In this document: one piece after another, positions 1 to 10,562 of the stretch
Numbering within the stretch: the first letter of the stretch is position 1
How the letters are laid out: each line of letters starts with the position of its first letter
Source of the DNA: Campanula takesimana
Taxonomy: Eukaryota > Streptophyta > Magnoliopsida > Asterales > Campanulaceae
Length of the DNA stretch: 64,000 bases
Assembly (NCBI GenBank): GCA_026119855.1
Contig: JAOWBW010000322.1
Location: 186,001 to 250,000 of the forward strand
Direction of reading: 5' to 3'
The notes under the pieces: model-generated
What the model was told of the DNA's origin: nothing
The model's input: the letters and a program-made list of their open reading frames with translations, nothing else
Database searches by the model: none
Made by a program: the position numbers and the translations under genes

Positions 1-196
1 TATCTTGCTTTAGAGGTGCAGCTAACTTTAAGATATTGATATGTAACGATACCTTTCATTGCCAAACTGATGTTGCACTGACAATATTTTGTTCAATTTT
101 TTTTTTCACAATTATAATGTGCGATTCTTATTTAGTTCATCTAATTTATACAAATTGAGTATAGTGACAGGCGTGCATCGCACGGAGTAACACTAG
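1..196 (+). mobile_element. Helitron 3' terminus (left part outside window)
   Basis: The sequence at 172-184 forms a short hairpin (arms CGTGC and GCACG around ATC). It is followed 8 nt later by CTAG at 193-196 and then a T. A subterminal GC-rich hairpin followed by CTRR next to a T is the 3'-end signature of plant Helitrons. The 5' end and any Rep/helicase gene would lie left of the window, so only the terminus is supported. Confidence 0.55.
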
Positions 197-781
197 TTAT
201 AAGTAAAAATGGTCATAATATGTAGGTAATCATGTGGGAGGATAGGATAGGCTTTCTCTTTAACATGCAAAACGAGGCATTTACTCGATAGTAATTACTA
301 CGGCCTTTTCACACTTAATCAACTTTTTAGCACTCTCAAGTTTTTTACACAATTTTTTAATAAAAAAAATTGTGCAAATAGTAGAACCCGAAATGAAATA
401 GCTGCTTTCTGTAAAGCTTAAAAGTACCGATGTGCCATGCTCCAAAACCCGTCCCCTTAAATTTCATTTGAGATGAGTTTCATTTTTTATTTTTATATTT
501 TTTTTAAATATTATTTCCATTCCTCCCCACCAATAGAAACTCGAATTTGACGTCGCTCCTCCCTCTTGTTCCTACTCGCTGCTACTGCAAATAGTCACGA
601 TATGACCACACCTCCATTTTATTTAACTCGACATCGAGATACTTTTTGTGTTAAATGAGATATGTAACTATTAGATTAACTCGACTACGCAGAAAGAGAC
701 AAAAAAATGTAGAGAAATGAAATGTTCACAGTTGTCCCGGTTTGATAAAACTCCATTTTTGTGAAATTGAAAGAAATAAAT
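197..781. other. AT-rich intergenic DNA, no gene seen
   Basis: No coding frame or clear repeat is visible. The stretch is AT-rich with short T and A runs. Confidence 0.6.
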
Positions 782-787
782 GTTGTA

Positions 788-962
788 GCCCTTTACAAGA
801 TAGCTCAGCGGTAAAGATGAGGGATGGTAATAGAGGTTTTGCGTTCGAACGGTGAAAAGGGCAACTTATGAACATGTATCATAACGTAAGACTAAGATTA
901 GACCCAAATTTATAAAGCAAGAAACACCACTTGATCAAAAATAAAATAAAATAAAAATAAAA
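788..962 (+). mobile_element. tRNA-derived SINE
   Basis: A polymerase III A box (TAGCTCAGCGG, 801-811) and B box (GTTCGAAC, 843-850) stand about 40 nt apart in a tRNA-like 5' head. An unrelated body follows, ending in an A-rich (AAAAT)n-like tail at 938-962. GTTGTA flanks both sides (782-787 and 963-968), a plausible short TSD. No acceptor-stem pairing is evident, so this is a retroposon and not a tRNA gene. It lies about 300 bp upstream of the PRA1 start codon. Confidence 0.72.
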
Positions 963-1194
963 GTTGTACGTCAGATTTCTGTTACCCTTCCTAAATTGGA
1001 GTATTATTGGGCGAAATCCAACCAGCCAAAAAAAAGTAGAAACAGCTCACAATCACGTCACAACCTCCCTCTCCCTCCCTACCCGATGATTAGTAATGGC
1101 GAAACAAGCACCTTCTTTCCCATCCCCCATTTCCATGAAATTCAACTAGACGAAACCCTAATCCCACCATTTTAATCTCTGGAACAAGCTACCT

Positions 1195-1265
1195 TCTCTC
1201 TCAAAATTTTCTAGGGTTAGGTTAATTCACACCCAACAATCATCTTTTTTTTTTCTCACACAACA
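1195..1265 (+). promoter_or_regulatory. CT-rich 5' leader of the PRA1-family gene
   Basis: A pyrimidine-rich leader (TTCTCTCTC and CTTTTTTTTTTCTC runs) with the plant-typical phrase CTAGGGTTAG immediately precedes the first ATG. This is typical of plant 5' UTRs. No convincing TATA box was located. Confidence 0.35.
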
Positions 1266-1922
1266 ATGTCCATGAAATCAACCACCGTCAGTTATGGCAC
1301 AATCCCCACCACCACCACCACCGCCGCCGGGTCATCCAGTTACAATAACACGAGTCGGACGACAACGGGGATGCTCGAATCGACAATGTACGACCGGATC
1401 AGATTCAGAACGGAGGCGTTTATCGCTACACGGCGGCCATGGCGAGAATTTTTCGAGCTGTCATCCATGTCTAAACCTGAAAATTATTCCGAAGCCATGT
1501 CACGAATCAGGCGAAATTTCAATTACTTTCTCGTCAATTACAGTATGGTGATTCTCGTTATACTCTTTCTCAGCCTGATTTATCACCCAATTTCGATGAT
1601 TGTGTTCTTGATCGTGTTTGTTGCTTGGTTCTTTCTCTACTTTTTTCGGGACGCCCCTGTTGTGATGTTCAATCGTACGTTTGATGATCGGACTGTGGCT
1701 TTGGGTTTAGGTTTTGTTACGATTGTTGCCTTGGTATTTACTGATGTTGGGGTGAATGTGCTTGTGTCCCTCATTGTTGGGTTTCTTGTTGTTGGATTAC
1801 ACGCTGCATTTCGGGGTTTGGATGACTTGTTTTTGGATGAGCAAGATGGGGATGAAGGTGGATTGGTGTCTGTTGTTGGTGGTGAGACATTGCGAAATTC
1901 TCGGACTCCCAATCGAGTCTGA
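1266..1922 (+). CDS. PRA1 family protein (prenylated Rab acceptor-like, PRA1.F type)
   Basis: This 218-residue frame matches plant PRA1 proteins, small four-helix membrane proteins of the ER/Golgi/endosome system that bind prenylated Rab GTPases and act in vesicle trafficking. The N-terminus carries the YGTIP motif typical of the PRA1.F subgroup, then a Thr/Ser-rich stretch. The core has the family phrases ATRRPWREFF, SRIRRNFNYFLVNY and FLYFFRD, then DDRTV and HAAFRGLDDLFLDE. Two pairs of hydrophobic segments (about residues 93-131 and 145-181) agree with the two membrane hairpins of the family. Length is normal, with an N-terminal extension. The gene is intronless, as is usual for plant PRA1 genes. 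The first ATG is used because it follows a CT-rich leader and precedes the YGTIP motif. I see no breaks, so it is probably functional. Confidence 0.93.
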   Translation: MSMKSTTVSYGTIPTTTTTAAGSSSYNNTSRTTTGMLESTMYDRIRFRTEAFIATRRPWREFFELSSMSKPENYSEAMSRIRRNFNYFLVNYSMVILVILFLSLIYHPISMIVFLIVFVAWFFLYFFRDAPVVMFNRTFDDRTVALGLGFVTIVALVFTDVGVNVLVSLIVGFLVVGLHAAFRGLDDLFLDEQDGDEGGLVSVVGGETLRNSRTPNRV

Positions 1923-2980
1923 TTGTATATGAGTTTTGGGATCTGTAGTCATTATGGGATTGGCTTGTATCTAGCAGATGATGACGTTGTCGATGAAATG
2001 ATTTGATGTGCAAACTCATTTGAATGTAGCATGCCAATCGGACAAAGATAGTGCACTTGGACAAATTGGGGAAAAATATGAAGTTTTGCTGAATCATTAG
2101 GTGAGGAATTTGTTTTTTATGTAGTTTTTCTTTTGTTGTTGTTTTGTTTTGTTTTGTTTTGTTTTGCTTGTATTTGTGTTTATGTAGTTTTCTTCTTCTT
2201 GGAATATTAAGATGAATATGAAGCAATTTATGTCCCGAATTGCCATTTGTAGCTCTGGTTGTTTCTCATACTCATGATTAATATGAAAAGAGCCATACTT
2301 TTGCAACACATGCTTTGCTTTCTTCTGTTTCTATTCTCCGTTACGTGTTAATATTTGTTGAGGCTTTGGCATTACTTGGTTCCCTCTTTGTATTTTCTCC
2401 AATCGTATAAATATGTATTTGGTCATTGTTATCATTTGCAGGTGACGCCTATCCAGCATTTGCTCTCTTCCTCCCGTACTTAAGCATGCTTTTATCCATA
2501 TTCACACAGTTCAAAAAAAAAAAAAAAGGCAGCCCGGTTCACACAGTTTATTTTAGTATTTTCCTTTTGGTGAGAACTTTCTAAATGAATAACTCCGTCC
2601 AGTGCGAAAGTGCACCGGACATCTGAATTGACAAATGTGAATTTAGTAGTTTCATAAGAAAAAGAACACTCATGTAAGACATTTCCCCCAAGGAATATTC
2701 GTTTTGGACGAAGCGATAACTAGTTGATTGGCTAGCTTGCTATGTAATGATTTGGCAGTTGATTGAGCTATGAAAACCCTTAGCCTACTGGGATGTTAAG
2801 TTATAGATGGTGAAGAGTTGTTGCAAGAAATTCAAATATTTTTCTTGAGTACAAGAAGTCAATATTTCAGATAAGGCTGGTGAATTAACCTTCAGTTTTA
2901 TATACTCCTGTTTGGCCTTAGTCTACTTTTCTTGTTGTCCAATAATGGGTCTACGGAAGCGTACTTGTAACTAGTTACAT
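1923..2980. other. 3' flank of the PRA1 gene, no further gene
   Basis: This probably contains the 3' UTR, including a (TTTTG)n microsatellite near 2141-2167 and an A-run at 2514-2526. Short open frames on the minus strand are low-complexity artefacts. Confidence 0.55.
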
Positions 2981-2981
2981 A

Positions 2982-3224
2982 CTCCCTCCGTCCAGGAAAG
3001 TTAGTCCCATTGTTAGTTTGAATGAACTTTGAACAATAATTTAGGTTAATTTTAATATCCTAATGAGAATCTACAAAATTGGTATTGATAATATTTATAA
3101 TGGTATATCGATAACAAGTTTTAAATTTTCATTAGGATACTTGAAAGTAACTTTAATTATTGCTCAAGTCTCATTCAAACTAACAACGGAATAAGTGAGA
3201 CTAAACTTTCGAGGACAAAGGGAG
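2982..3224. mobile_element. Stowaway-like MITE (Tc1/Mariner type)
   Basis: The ends CTCCCTCCGTCC and GGACAAAGGGAG are inverted repeats flanked by TA on both sides (2980-2981 and 3225-3226), the Stowaway signature. The 243 bp interior is AT-rich and self-complementary, with no ORF. Confidence 0.85.
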
Positions 3225-3734
3225 TAATTAGAACTTTTAATTGAATTATTGGAATACTGAAGTAACATCCAATATAAGGCTCCGTTTGTTTCGCGTAAAA
3301 TAACTTCCGGAAATGTTTTCCCCATTTTCCGGTGTTTGTTACGCACCGAAAAATGAGAAAATATTTTCCGGAAAATGTTTTCCCTCTTTTCTAAGTAAAT
3401 GACTTACGGATTTTTACCAAGTCATTTTCGGAAAATGTTAACTCCCTCAGTCACCCAACTCTCCATAAAACCCCACACTACCCACTACACCTCCAACACC
3501 CTCATCACCATCCATCCTATCCCACCCCCACCCACCCACCCTCCTCCAACCTTACCTTACCTTCCCTCCCCCATCCCCCACCTCCACCACCCCCCCCACC
3601 CACCCACCCACTACCCCCCCCCCCCAATTTTTTTAATCTTATTAAAATTATTTTCTAACAACTCCCACACTCACGCTCCACAAACCCACCACTTACCCCA
3701 ACCACCCACCCCACCCCCAAATATTATTTATTTT

Positions 3735-4041
3735 GGGAAAACTCCGTTTTGGTCCATTGTACTTTAGGGCGTGTTTCACTTTTACCACCGAACTTTGTTT
3801 TTTTCATTTTTACCATCGTACTACAAACAATGGTGTCATTTTATACCACATTTGGGTGTAAAATGACACCATTGTTTGTAGTACAATGCTAAAATTGAAA
3901 CAAATTTGGGTATAAAATATCGAATTTGGTATAAAATGACACCATTGTTTGTAGTACGATGGTAAAAATGAAAAAAATAAAGTTTGATGGTAAAAGTGAA
4001 ACACGACCCAAAGTACGATGGACAAAAACGAAGTTTTTCCC
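3735..4041. mobile_element. Foldback MITE nested in the Harbinger-like element
   Basis: The ends GGGAAAACTCCGTTTTGG and its near complement at 4018-4041 are inverted. Nearly the whole 307 bp is an imperfect palindrome, with phrases such as AATGACACCATTGTTTGTAG recurring in both arms. No clear TSD was resolved and there is no coding potential. Confidence 0.7.
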
Positions 4042-4115
4042 TTTAATTTTTACTCTTATTAAATTATTTTCTAACTTCCACACTCCCGCTCCCTACCCCC
4101 ACCACCCACACCCCC

Positions 4116-4389
4116 TAGGGATGACCAACGCCGGTTCCGGTTTGCCATTTATGTGAACCTTAACCGGCCCTTGGTTACACCGGTTCCGGTACGGTTCCGG
4201 TCCTGTTCCACGCCCCCCCCCCCCCTTTTTTTTTTTATCATACAATATGAATAAACAGGTTAAAAATTATTGAAAAACAAGGGATTTCCGGTCCGGTTCG
4301 CCATTTGTGTGAACCGTAACCGGCCCGGATGAATGGCGGTTCCGGTTTGCTCCGTTCCGTGCTTCTCCTGTCCGGTTTGGCCATCCCTA
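4116..4389. mobile_element. hAT-like foldback element (TAGGGATG ends)
   Basis: The ends TAGGGATGACC and GGCCATCCCTA are inverted, and the GGTTCCGG-rich arms are complementary. The same end type recurs at 5563-5987 and 12558-12655. It lies inside the Harbinger-like copy. The flanks are C/A-rich, so a duplication could not be identified. Confidence 0.6.
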
Positions 4390-4797
4390 ACACACACACC
4401 CCCCCCCCCCCAAAAATAAAATAAAAAAACTTCTTTTAACTCATATTAAAAAAAAATTGAACACCTCCACACCCACCCCACCGTGCCCCCCCCCCCCCCC
4501 CCCTAAAAAAAAAAAAAAAAAAACTTCTTCACTCATTAAAAAAAAGGAACACCTCTACCACCCCCATCTACCCCACCCCCCCAGTCAAATATTTTTGATA
4601 TTACTTTTTTTTTCTCAAATTAAATAATTTTTTTTCTCATATTAATTGTTTTTTTTCTCATATGAAAATATTTTCTGGAAAATATTTTCTTTAGATTTGC
4701 CAAACAACCAAAACACATGTTTATGTTATTTTCCGGAAAACATTTTCCGGGAAATCATTTTCCTTAAGTTATTTTACGCGAAACAAACGGAGCTTAA

Positions 4798-5555
4798 GTA
4801 TTGTTCTATGCAAGATTAGTTGCATGATATTTCTTGGATGTTTGAAAGGTTAAAAGGACACCCCAAGTCACAGGTTTCCAGCCTAGGAACTAGATTGTTC
4901 TACATTGCATTATGATAAAAGAAACTCCCTTACACCGAAAAATAGTCACATTTTATATGAAATTGCACTAAAATAATCTTGCGTTTTCCCCAATATTAAT
5001 TTCTGTGAAGTTTCTTCGCTGCATATCTTTTTCCCCTGATAGGGGAAGTTGGTGGCGTTTTAATAGTTCGGGAGGAGAATGGGTTAGTGGCTTCAGTTGG
5101 GGTTTCTTGTTTCCTTCCCTCTGTATGGTGTGTGTATAAGATTAAGAATGTATTACTTGTTCTGAGAAATACCAGAGAACTGGAATTGGATTTCCGCTTC
5201 TATGAATGAAAATGGACGAAAAAGGCGCTGCTGCATCTCATGAAGCAAATGACTTATGATAAGATGACAAAACTCCGTACCACATTTCTGCTCATAGATG
5301 ATGAGAAGCTCTAGATGGTCTGTTAAGAGCTTATTTCAATACGAGGTTTGAGCTTTGGAATGATGTTCAGGCCCCTGTAGTAACTTTTATTTTATTTTAT
5401 CTTTTGTGCATTTTAACAAGTATCCTGTCGGTATTTTTTTTTTTTTTTTTTTGATGATTTGGTGGTGACTTGATGCAGCTTGCTGGTTCGGGTCAACTAG
5501 TATGTTGGCTCGGCAAATGACTTGCGTTTGCTGGTTCGGGTCAAGCAGTGTCTCG
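4798..5555. other. Intergenic DNA without a recognisable gene
   Basis: Only unstructured sequence and a T-run near 5433-5452 are seen. Confidence 0.5.
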
Positions 5556-5562
5556 TCATGTA

Positions 5563-5987
5563 TAGGGATGTCAACGTGTCCCGTTTGGGTCGAATCTCCC
5601 TGAATCCGAACCCGATCCGGACTCGACCCGAAGGCATAGGAACCCGAACCCGTCCTGATCCGAACCGAGTTTTGTTAAAAGTGCAATATTTTTTTTTTCC
5701 AGCTAAAATTTGTTCTTTGTCCTGTAGAGAATAGTCCAAAATCATCAAACTCACAAACACAAATAAAGAAATACTAGTACAAATTTAGCAAATCATTAAA
5801 TATATTTCACTCATATTTAATATTTACCTTTCATTTTGAGCTCGGGTCGGATCAGTTTCAACCGGATCTATTCCAGATCAGAAACCGACCTGAATCGGGA
5901 CCCGTTTGGGTTATGAAAAATCAACCCGAATCTTTCTTTTCGGGCATGATCACCCCTCGGATCGGGTTCGTCAAATTACCATCCCTA
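5563..5987. mobile_element. hAT-like foldback MITE with TSD
   Basis: The ends TAGGGATG and CATCCCTA are inverted and flanked by the direct repeat TCATGTA (5556-5562 and 5988-5994). The match is 7 of 8 bp if the hAT-typical 8-bp duplication is assumed. The arms are rich in complementary GGGTCGGGT-type words. The paired open frames on both strands are a consequence of the palindrome. Confidence 0.78.
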
Positions 5988-6181
5988 TCATGTACTAGAA
6001 AATGGCATTTTTTTTTATGTGTATATTATGCTTATTTGTATGTACCTTTGCATGGAGGGTCTTATACATGATGGTATCATGGCTTCTAGTTTTGGCTTGA
6101 TTATAATCTGTAGTTTTGTTTCATATGACATGTTTCAAGGTACATTCGGTGGTTATTAGTCTAGTTTTTTCAGCACCAATT

Positions 6182-6914
6182 TTTCGAAAGGAAGTAATAC
6201 ATTGATTAAGTACAAAGAGTACAAAGTTGAAGATGGCCATCCACAAAGATCAGTGGCTCATCTCATATAGTAATCACCACAATGACAATTACATGTACAT
6301 AAGAAATGTAAGAAGAGGGATGACAAAAAGATGGTGTTCGTGCATAAAGTTACACTAGCATTCTCGATCTTCCACCTTGTACCTCTCATAGCAATACCCT
6401 GGAACGCACAGATGCCTCTCCAAGCGTAGCTTGGACACTGCCATATATCGGCATTCACAAAATCCCCATTCGAAAAATATTTAGCGTTGAAAATACAATG
6501 ATTTAAGGCCTCTGGGTTAGCAATAAATCGCCAACCAAACTTTTTAAGCCATGATATCATCCTCCACTTATAATTCCACAATGATTGTAGGAAAACATAC
6601 GGAAAAAACAATGCTCCCACGATGGAGAGAATGCAAAGGCTCTCACAAAGGAGAGAATACAATAAATCAAACACCATTTCATAATGTTCTTCTTCACTTA
6701 TTCAAAATTTAAAATGAAAAAAAAAAAAACTGAAAAAGAAAATAGAAAACAATCAGATCTGGAAGTAGATTTAGAAAGAGAAATCTCTGTCTAAATCTAA
6801 ATCCAAGTCTGGATTACAAAGAAGATTTAATCCGAAGCAACTTACAAATCAATGGAAGAAATTGGGAGGATTGGGAGAGAAGAGAGACGGCAGTTGGGGG
6901 TTACTGGATGAGAG
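6182..6914 (-). mobile_element. LINE-derived retroposon, minus orientation, 19-bp TSD
   Basis: A 733 bp insertion sits between perfect 19-bp copies of AGTTTTTTCAGCACCAATT (6163-6181 and 6915-6933), a length typical of LINE-machinery insertions. On the minus strand, positions 6677-6258 encode a 139-residue frame whose middle (GWRFIANPEALNHCIF, NAKYFSNGDF, PSYAWRGI) resembles the region near the C-terminus of plant L1-type reverse transcriptase proteins. The reverse transcriptase core and endonuclease are missing. It is probably an internally deleted non-autonomous derivative. A related copy lies at 7017-7730 in the opposite orientation. Confidence 0.72.
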
Positions 6915-6944
6915 AGTTTTTTCAGCACCAATTAAACTATGTCT

Positions 6945-6980
<36 letters not shown>

Positions 6981-7016
6981 ACCCAAATTCTAGTTAGTGT
7001 TTAATTCATCAATATT

Positions 7017-7730
7017 AACTCCCGTCTTCTTCCTCTCTCTCTCTCTCAACTTCTCTTTTCTGATTTTGATTTTGACAACAACAAGTTCATCCCCATCAAT
7101 CTTATCCAATACTTTAACAATCTTCTTCTTCTTTGTTTGTTAAACTTAATTTGATTTGTTTTTATCTTTAATTTAAACTTTAATCATTGAAGAAATTCAA
7201 TGATTAAAGTTTAAATTAAGAATTATTTTTTACTTTTTGTTTGTTTTTCAAAAAGTAATTTTTTCTCTTTGTGAGAGCCGTTGTATTCACTCCCTTGTGA
7301 GAGCCATTGTATTCTCTCCCTTGTGAGAGCCGTTGTTCGTTTGTGTGTGTGTTTGTTGGTTTTTAGATTTGCAAGTGCGATGATTCTTATATCTTCTCAC
7401 AATGAAGTGGATGCCAATGTTTTAACCGTACAAGGCTTGTTTGTCGATTTTGAGATTGCTGGTAGACATTTTCCAACCCGGATTCTGCATATGAAGTGCT
7501 CAGCGCAATATTTTATTCGAGGGGGAATTTCTTGAATACCGAGTTGAGGCAGTGTCCAAGTTCTACTTGGAGAAGAATCCGAACATCTCAAGATTTAGAT
7601 TGGATTTGTCGTTATAATAGGTTAGGAGATGAACTGCTATTAAAATTTTGGGTGAGCCTCCGACATTTGTGGAGTGTCATCTCTTTTTTAATTGTGAATG
7701 AAATAAAATTTATCGTTGGCTAAAAAAAAA
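7017..7730 (+). mobile_element. LINE-derived retroposon, plus orientation, poly(A) tail and 11-bp TSD
   Basis: The insertion lies between copies of TCATCAATATT (7006-7016 and 7731-7741) and ends in a 9-nt poly(A) run preceded by AATAAAATTTATCGTTGGCT, as in LINE 3' ends. Two overlapping frames (7281-7535 and 7496-7723) contain LINE-like phrases (GNFLNTELRQCPSSTWRRI) matching the minus-strand retroposon at 6182-6914. A roughly 26-bp sequence around TGTGAGAGCC is repeated three times at 7271-7335. The frames are shifted relative to each other, so no functional protein is expected. Confidence 0.7.
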
Positions 7731-7878
7731 TCATCAATATTTGTTTTCATGCATTTTTTCAAACCGATTTGTCGTAAAATCTCGGCTCTTAAAATCTTGA
7801 TTAGAGTTGCTTAAAAAAAAAAAAAAACTTGATTTGCCCTCCGCTCTATCTCCCCAATTTATTTTAGTTTTTTATATA

Positions 7879-8132
7879 CTCACTTTGTCCCACCCGAATT
7901 AGGATTTTCGGGTTGTGTACGGAGATTAAGAAAAAAATATTAGTGGAATAGGTGTTGTGAGTATGAAAAGTGACGGAGGAGAGAGAAAGTGGAGTAAAGA
8001 ATAATGAGTGAAAAGTTGTTGTGAGTGTGGATGTGAGTCATATTAAATAAAACACTTCCATTTTTGGGTTGTCCTAATTCGAATGAGACATCCAAAATGA
8101 AAATTTGTCCTATTCAAGTGGGACAGAGGGAG
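7879..8132. mobile_element. Stowaway-like MITE
   Basis: The ends CTCACTTTGTCCC and GGGACAGAGGGAG are inverted, with a TA at the left (7877-7878). The right TA is displaced by 2 nt. The arms include complementary CCGAATTAGGA and CCTAATTCG words. It is the same subfamily as 47792-48048. Confidence 0.75.
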
Positions 8133-9170
8133 AATATATATAAAAATGACCATTTAGTCTAAAGATATTTTATTACTTTGCATACATCATCTGTCTTCAA
8201 AAATAGTCCCATTATTCATTATCATTTTGGCTCAACTCAATTAAAACTAAATAAATTTTTATAGAAGTATGATTATTCTCTCATGAAAATCCCATTCATC
8301 ATATACTACTCGTTAAAAATTGTGGCATAATTCATAATTGGACAAATGTAAATAATTATTAAGATAATAAGTATGTTAGGAAAAAAACTGTTTTTTTTTT
8401 TTTTTTTTTTTTTTTTTATCAAAGTTGCAAATTTAAAAAAATACATCCTTTTTCGTTAAAAAAGAAAAAAAAAGTTTTAAAGTGTATTTTAATTGGTTTT
8501 ATGTTAATGACTTAATTCTAATAAATGGGAGATAAATAGGGTTTTAATTACAATGAGAGTAAAATAATCAATATTGTTTTTTGCCAAAATGAAACAAAGT
8601 TGAAGAGTGAAGGTGGACATGAATTCGGAGGAGAGTTGAGATTCTAAGGTTTAGGGAATTGTTTGGGGGGGGGGGGGGGGGGGGGGTTGTGTTATTATAA
8701 ATATTCACGTATTGTGTATTTTGTAATTCTGGAACAAGTGTACTTTTTGGTTCATTTATGAATTATGAATTGAAGGTCATGTTAAAAAGAGATGACTGAA
8801 TTGAATTGAAGGTTTATGTTCAAAAGAGATGACTGAATTGAATGAAGTATGGCAAAAAAAGGACATTAATGAATTGAAGGTTTATCCACCAACCAACTTG
8901 AAGGAACATATAAATTCATTACTCTCATACCACTGTTAACAAAAAAGGGATACAATCCAAATCCAAGTAACATTCAAGTCATCCAAAATTAATGTTTTCC
9001 AAGAGATGACTAAATTGAAGTATTGGCAAAAAAGGGATACCATTAAACATCCATGAGCTACAACAGTTTGCCCAAAAAACAGATCCACAATCTAATATAT
9101 CCCTAGTTGACATTAGTTGTCTTGTTTTTTTTCCTTCAAATTCCCACTCTTTAATACTCTTCTAGTGTGT
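8133..9170. other. AT-rich intergenic DNA with homopolymers and short diverged repeats
   Basis: It holds a poly(T) run (8391-8417), a poly(G) run of about 22 (8666-8687), and a phrase around GATGACTGAATTGAA that recurs with divergence at about 8790, 8830 and 9005. No coding region was recognised. Confidence 0.5.
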
Positions 9171-9179
9171 GATGGCTCT

Positions 9180-10094
9180 ACATTATGACAACTTGCTTGA
9201 GAACCTTGGACATTTTTGTGAAGCTTGTACATTCTGAGATTCAGTTGTCCCTCCTGCTACCTTGGGTTTTCTTCCTTTCTTCGCAGGTGGTCTGAGCTGA
9301 CTAGTGGATTCTTCAGTTGGAGCCCTGCTACCTTTCTTGGCCTTCTAAGCTTTTTCTACAAGGATGAAAAATATTAGAAACACAGATGATAAATAGACCC
9401 TTATAATATTATGTCAAATACTTACTTTAGGTTTTGGTCTCTTCTCTCCCCTTTGGCCCTTGCAAGTCTTGCTGTTATGACCTGGATTTCCACATAATCT
9501 GCAATGAATTGTTGTTCCTTTCTTGCTTAATTTGTTTGGGCCTGTAGCTGTTGATGTCTTTGTTGCCCCATCCTTATCTTTTTTCCTCAACTTCTTTGGC
9601 CTACCTGGTTGGACATGAAGATATGGAGGAAGTATGTTTACCAAACCTTCTTGATGTTCCCACATATTGGGTCCATTAATTAGGCTGATAGTATGACTAT
9701 AAATTGCATTCCATGTCTTCAACTTATATGCCTCATGAACCCACTCCTCAGGTACCCCTTTCCCTCCATTCTTCCCCAATGTATAAATAGCTGATACTGC
9801 ATGTTTACAAGGGATTCCAGTAAGGTCCCATCTCCCACATACAACTATAAAAACAAATAAGACTAAACAAGTAAAAACACAACAACAATAAAGACAAATT
9901 CTTCAAAAGGGAAACAAAATCATACAATAGATTTCATTCGGATCAATAAATGGTCCCTTCTCCCGTATACGCCAATCCATATTCTCCATCTTTAGAGCAT
10001 GTAAACTTTCTTCAACAATCCCTAAACACGATTTGATTTGAAAATCTTCAATTCTGGGTAATCTTTCGCCTATCGCATTTCTTCGCTCGATCAT
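9180..10094 (-). pseudogene. MULE (Mutator-like) transposase C-terminal relic
   Basis: Read on the minus strand, 10094-9903 encodes a segment typical of the region before the SWIM domain (IGERLPRIEDF, NMDWRIRE). After an apparent intron, about 9850-9780 encodes a SWIM zinc-finger segment (CGRWDLTGIPCKHA) that runs into the frame 9779-9414. That frame carries WNAIYSHTI, the PGRPKKLRKK box and a zinc knuckle CRLCGNPGHNSKTC. Another possible exon at 9350-9180 encodes a Lys/Pro-rich tail. MULE transposases cut and paste elements with long TIRs and 9-bp duplications. The DDE catalytic core is absent and the N-terminal two thirds are missing, so this is a fragment. The minus-strand phrase GGAAAAATTGCC ending near 10412 may be the right TIR. 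Confidence 0.72.
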
Positions 10095-10562
10095 TTTCCC
10101 CTAATTTTGTGTTTAGGTGAGATATTTTGTGTAAATGGTCGTTGGTGAGATGTGGTTGTCAATGGGGGTCAGCGTATACTCGTCCTTTCATATATCCAAC
10201 AGAGATTGCACTACCTAAAATGCCCCTGAAAAAACTCGTGTGCAGCGGCACATGACTAATTTAACTGGAAAAAAGTAACGGGGTTAGTGATAATGATGGC
10301 GGATGCAAAAAAAATTAGTTGGATATGTTCGATACAAAAAAAAAATATGAGTTGAGTGATTAAATCCACAGAAACCAAATAGTTGGGTGACTTTTTTTTT
10401 GGCAATTTTTCCTAAACTTTAATCTATGGCAAAGACATATCATTTGGGAAGAGAGGATAGTTATCTTAACGGAGACAAGTAATGACTCTTTACATTACTC
10501 AAGTAACAGCAACAAAGTTTTAGTTCCAAATTTTGAATCATAATAAATGATTGCTCCTGTTG

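Larger units (their letters stand above)
3278..4794. mobile_element. Harbinger-like non-autonomous element, copy 1
   Basis: Inverted repeats of about 28 bp (left GGCTCCGTTTGTTTCGCG; right its complement with one change at the tip) are flanked by the 3-bp duplication TAA (3275-3277 and 4795-4797). A 3-bp TAA/TTA duplication with GGC-initial ends fits PIF/Harbinger (Tourist-type) elements. The interior is a C- and A-rich low-complexity tract with no credible gene. Two other foldback elements lie inside it (3735-4041 and 4116-4389). The Pro/His-rich frame at 3399-3767 is a by-product of base composition. Confidence 0.8.

Noticed and set aside
801..850. tRNA gene suggested by A and B boxes
   Set aside because: No acceptor or anticodon stem can be formed around the boxes, and an A-rich tail with flanking repeats follows; a SINE explains it better.
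3399..3767. 122-residue Pro/His-rich open frame
   Set aside because: It lies in the C-rich low-complexity interior of a Harbinger-like element; no family match and stop-free only by composition.
8666..8687. Poly(G) run as a G-quadruplex regulatory site
   Set aside because: A single homopolymer far from any gene, and homopolymer length is prone to sequencing error.
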